Shown here: positions 10,819 through 11,636 of the stretch, one piece after another
Position numbering within the stretch: position 1 is the stretch's first letter
Layout: each line of letters begins with the position of its first letter
NCBI GenBank assembly: GCA_946482625.1
Contig: CAMLSH010000069.1
Coordinates: 1 to 11,636, forward strand
Direction: 5' to 3'
Source: an uncultured Opitutaceae bacterium
GTDB lineage: Bacteria > Verrucomicrobiota > Verrucomicrobiae > Opitutales > Opitutaceae
DNA length: 11,636 nucleotides
Made by a program: the position numbers and the translations under genes
The notes under the pieces: model-generated
Databases searched by the model: none
The model's input: the letters and a program-made list of their open reading frames with translations, nothing else
Told to the model about the DNA's origin: nothing

Positions 10819-11636
10819 ATGATTATCCTCGGCAACCTTCTCCTCGGCCTCTCCGCATTTCTTTATCTGGTGCCACTCCAGATTTTCCTGCGGCAGCCCA
10901 TCGTCCACAGCGGGCACAACGCGGGAGGGGTGATCGCCTTCGTCTTTGTCACCATCCCGCTCTGGCTGACGCTCTTTCTCGCGTGCTGCGTCCTGCTCGC
11001 ACGCGGCCAGTTCGACTGGCTGGGCGGCGGACGCGGCTGGCAACTCCTGGTTCTCTTCGTGACTTTCCTCGCGCTCACCGTCGTGACCTCGCTGGCGGCG
11101 ATGTTGCGCGAAGATCCGCAGATCCCGTGGGCGCTGCGCCCCGTGATGCCGTGGGGCATCTACGTGTTACCGCTTCTGGCGATGCTGCCCGTGCTGTTTC
11201 AACTCAACCCCGCAGTCGGCGCCGCCGTGCCCTTGTTGGCCAGCCGTCTCATGCTCTCGGCCTGCGGTGCCGTCGCGCTGATCTCCTCTCTTGGCATGGT
11301 CGTGGAGTGGATCGTGTGGCAGGAGAAACGCGCCGCTGCCGCCGTGAAGGAACAGGCCGCGTTTGAAGACAAAAATCTCCGCAGCCTCGTCGCCGAGGTG
11401 GAGGCGCTCGATCCGATCAACGATCTCGGCCGCTTGCTCGGACACGCCGCAGCGAACCGCTATGAAGCGCCCCGCGATCTCGCCGCCAAAAAGATCCAGA
11501 CGCATCCCCGACTTCAGGAGGAACTCGCCCTCAGGCTGACCAACCAGTGGAAACTCGAAGCACTCGGCTACCTCGAACTCAATAATCCGCCCGACGCCGC
11601 CATGCTTGCCGTTCCCGTCCGCATCGCGCTCGAAGG
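10819..11636 (+). CDS. Multi-span membrane protein of unknown function, paralogue B (partial)
   Basis: The first 272 residues of a paralogue of the preceding gene; the end lies beyond the window. The two align from residue 1 with almost no gaps. Shared blocks include GNLxLG and LVPLQ in the first membrane segment, QP near 26, CVLLAxGxFxWxGxGR near 57-72, DPQIPWALRPVMPWGIYVLP at 99-118, and in the tail KNLRSLVAEVEALDP near 185-199, DLGRLLGHA, KIQTHPRLQEELA and LGYLELN near 249-255. By eye, identity is highest in the first 30 residues (17 of 30), and I estimate it roughly at two in five over the whole overlap. Like its partner it has about five membrane segments to residue 168 and then a charged helical cytosolic tail. 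The start is at ATG 10819, after a C/T-rich leader ending CTCCTCCTCCC. It follows its paralogue by 70 bases without a visible terminator, so co-transcription is likely. Confidence 0.88.
   Translation, partial: MIILGNLLLGLSAFLYLVPLQIFLRQPIVHSGHNAGGVIAFVFVTIPLWLTLFLACCVLLARGQFDWLGGGRGWQLLVLFVTFLALTVVTSLAAMLREDPQIPWALRPVMPWGIYVLPLLAMLPVLFQLNPAVGAAVPLLASRLMLSACGAVALISSLGMVVEWIVWQEKRAAAAVKEQAAFEDKNLRSLVAEVEALDPINDLGRLLGHAAANRYEAPRDLAAKKIQTHPRLQEELALRLTNQWKLEALGYLELNNPPDAAMLAVPVRIALE

Overview
The base composition is GC-rich and strongly third-position GC-biased. No gene has an evident AGGAGG-type ribosome binding site, and secreted glycoside hydrolases are packed together. This suggests a polysaccharide-degrading member of the Verrucomicrobiota, most likely near Opitutaceae. 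That placement is inferred from style and from protein resemblance recalled from memory; the window has no rRNA or other marker gene.

Left part (1-8654, all minus strand): a run of four exported glycan-degrading enzymes. In transcription order these are a GH43-like five-bladed beta-propeller hydrolase (7719-8654), a full LacZ-type GH2 beta-galactosidase (4319-7612), a GH95 alpha-L-fucosidase (1780-4206) and a second, different GH2 beta-galactosidase-like enzyme (from 1717, running off the left edge). The catalytic residues expected for each family can be seen in the translations. Together they look suited to removing terminal alpha-L-fucose, then beta-galactose, and possibly arabinose or a related sugar, from a fucosylated galactose-bearing glycan such as xyloglucan side chains, arabinogalactan or mucin-type glycans. 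No transporter, SusC/D pair, sulfatase, endo-acting enzyme or regulator is visible here. A strong GC hairpin followed by a T-run on the minus strand separates lacZ from the GH95 gene, so the run may be more than one transcription unit.

Divergent intergenic region (8655-8931): about 280 bases with several short perfect palindromes. It must carry the promoters for both directions.

Right part (8932-11636, plus strand): three genes that I do not recognise. They are a 227-residue soluble protein, followed 14 bases later by a 372-residue multi-span membrane protein, then after 70 bases a paralogue of that membrane protein cut by the right edge. The two membrane proteins share near-identical blocks in both the membrane part and the cytosolic helical tail, so they are an old tandem duplication. 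This small cassette is the part of the window least explained by known families.
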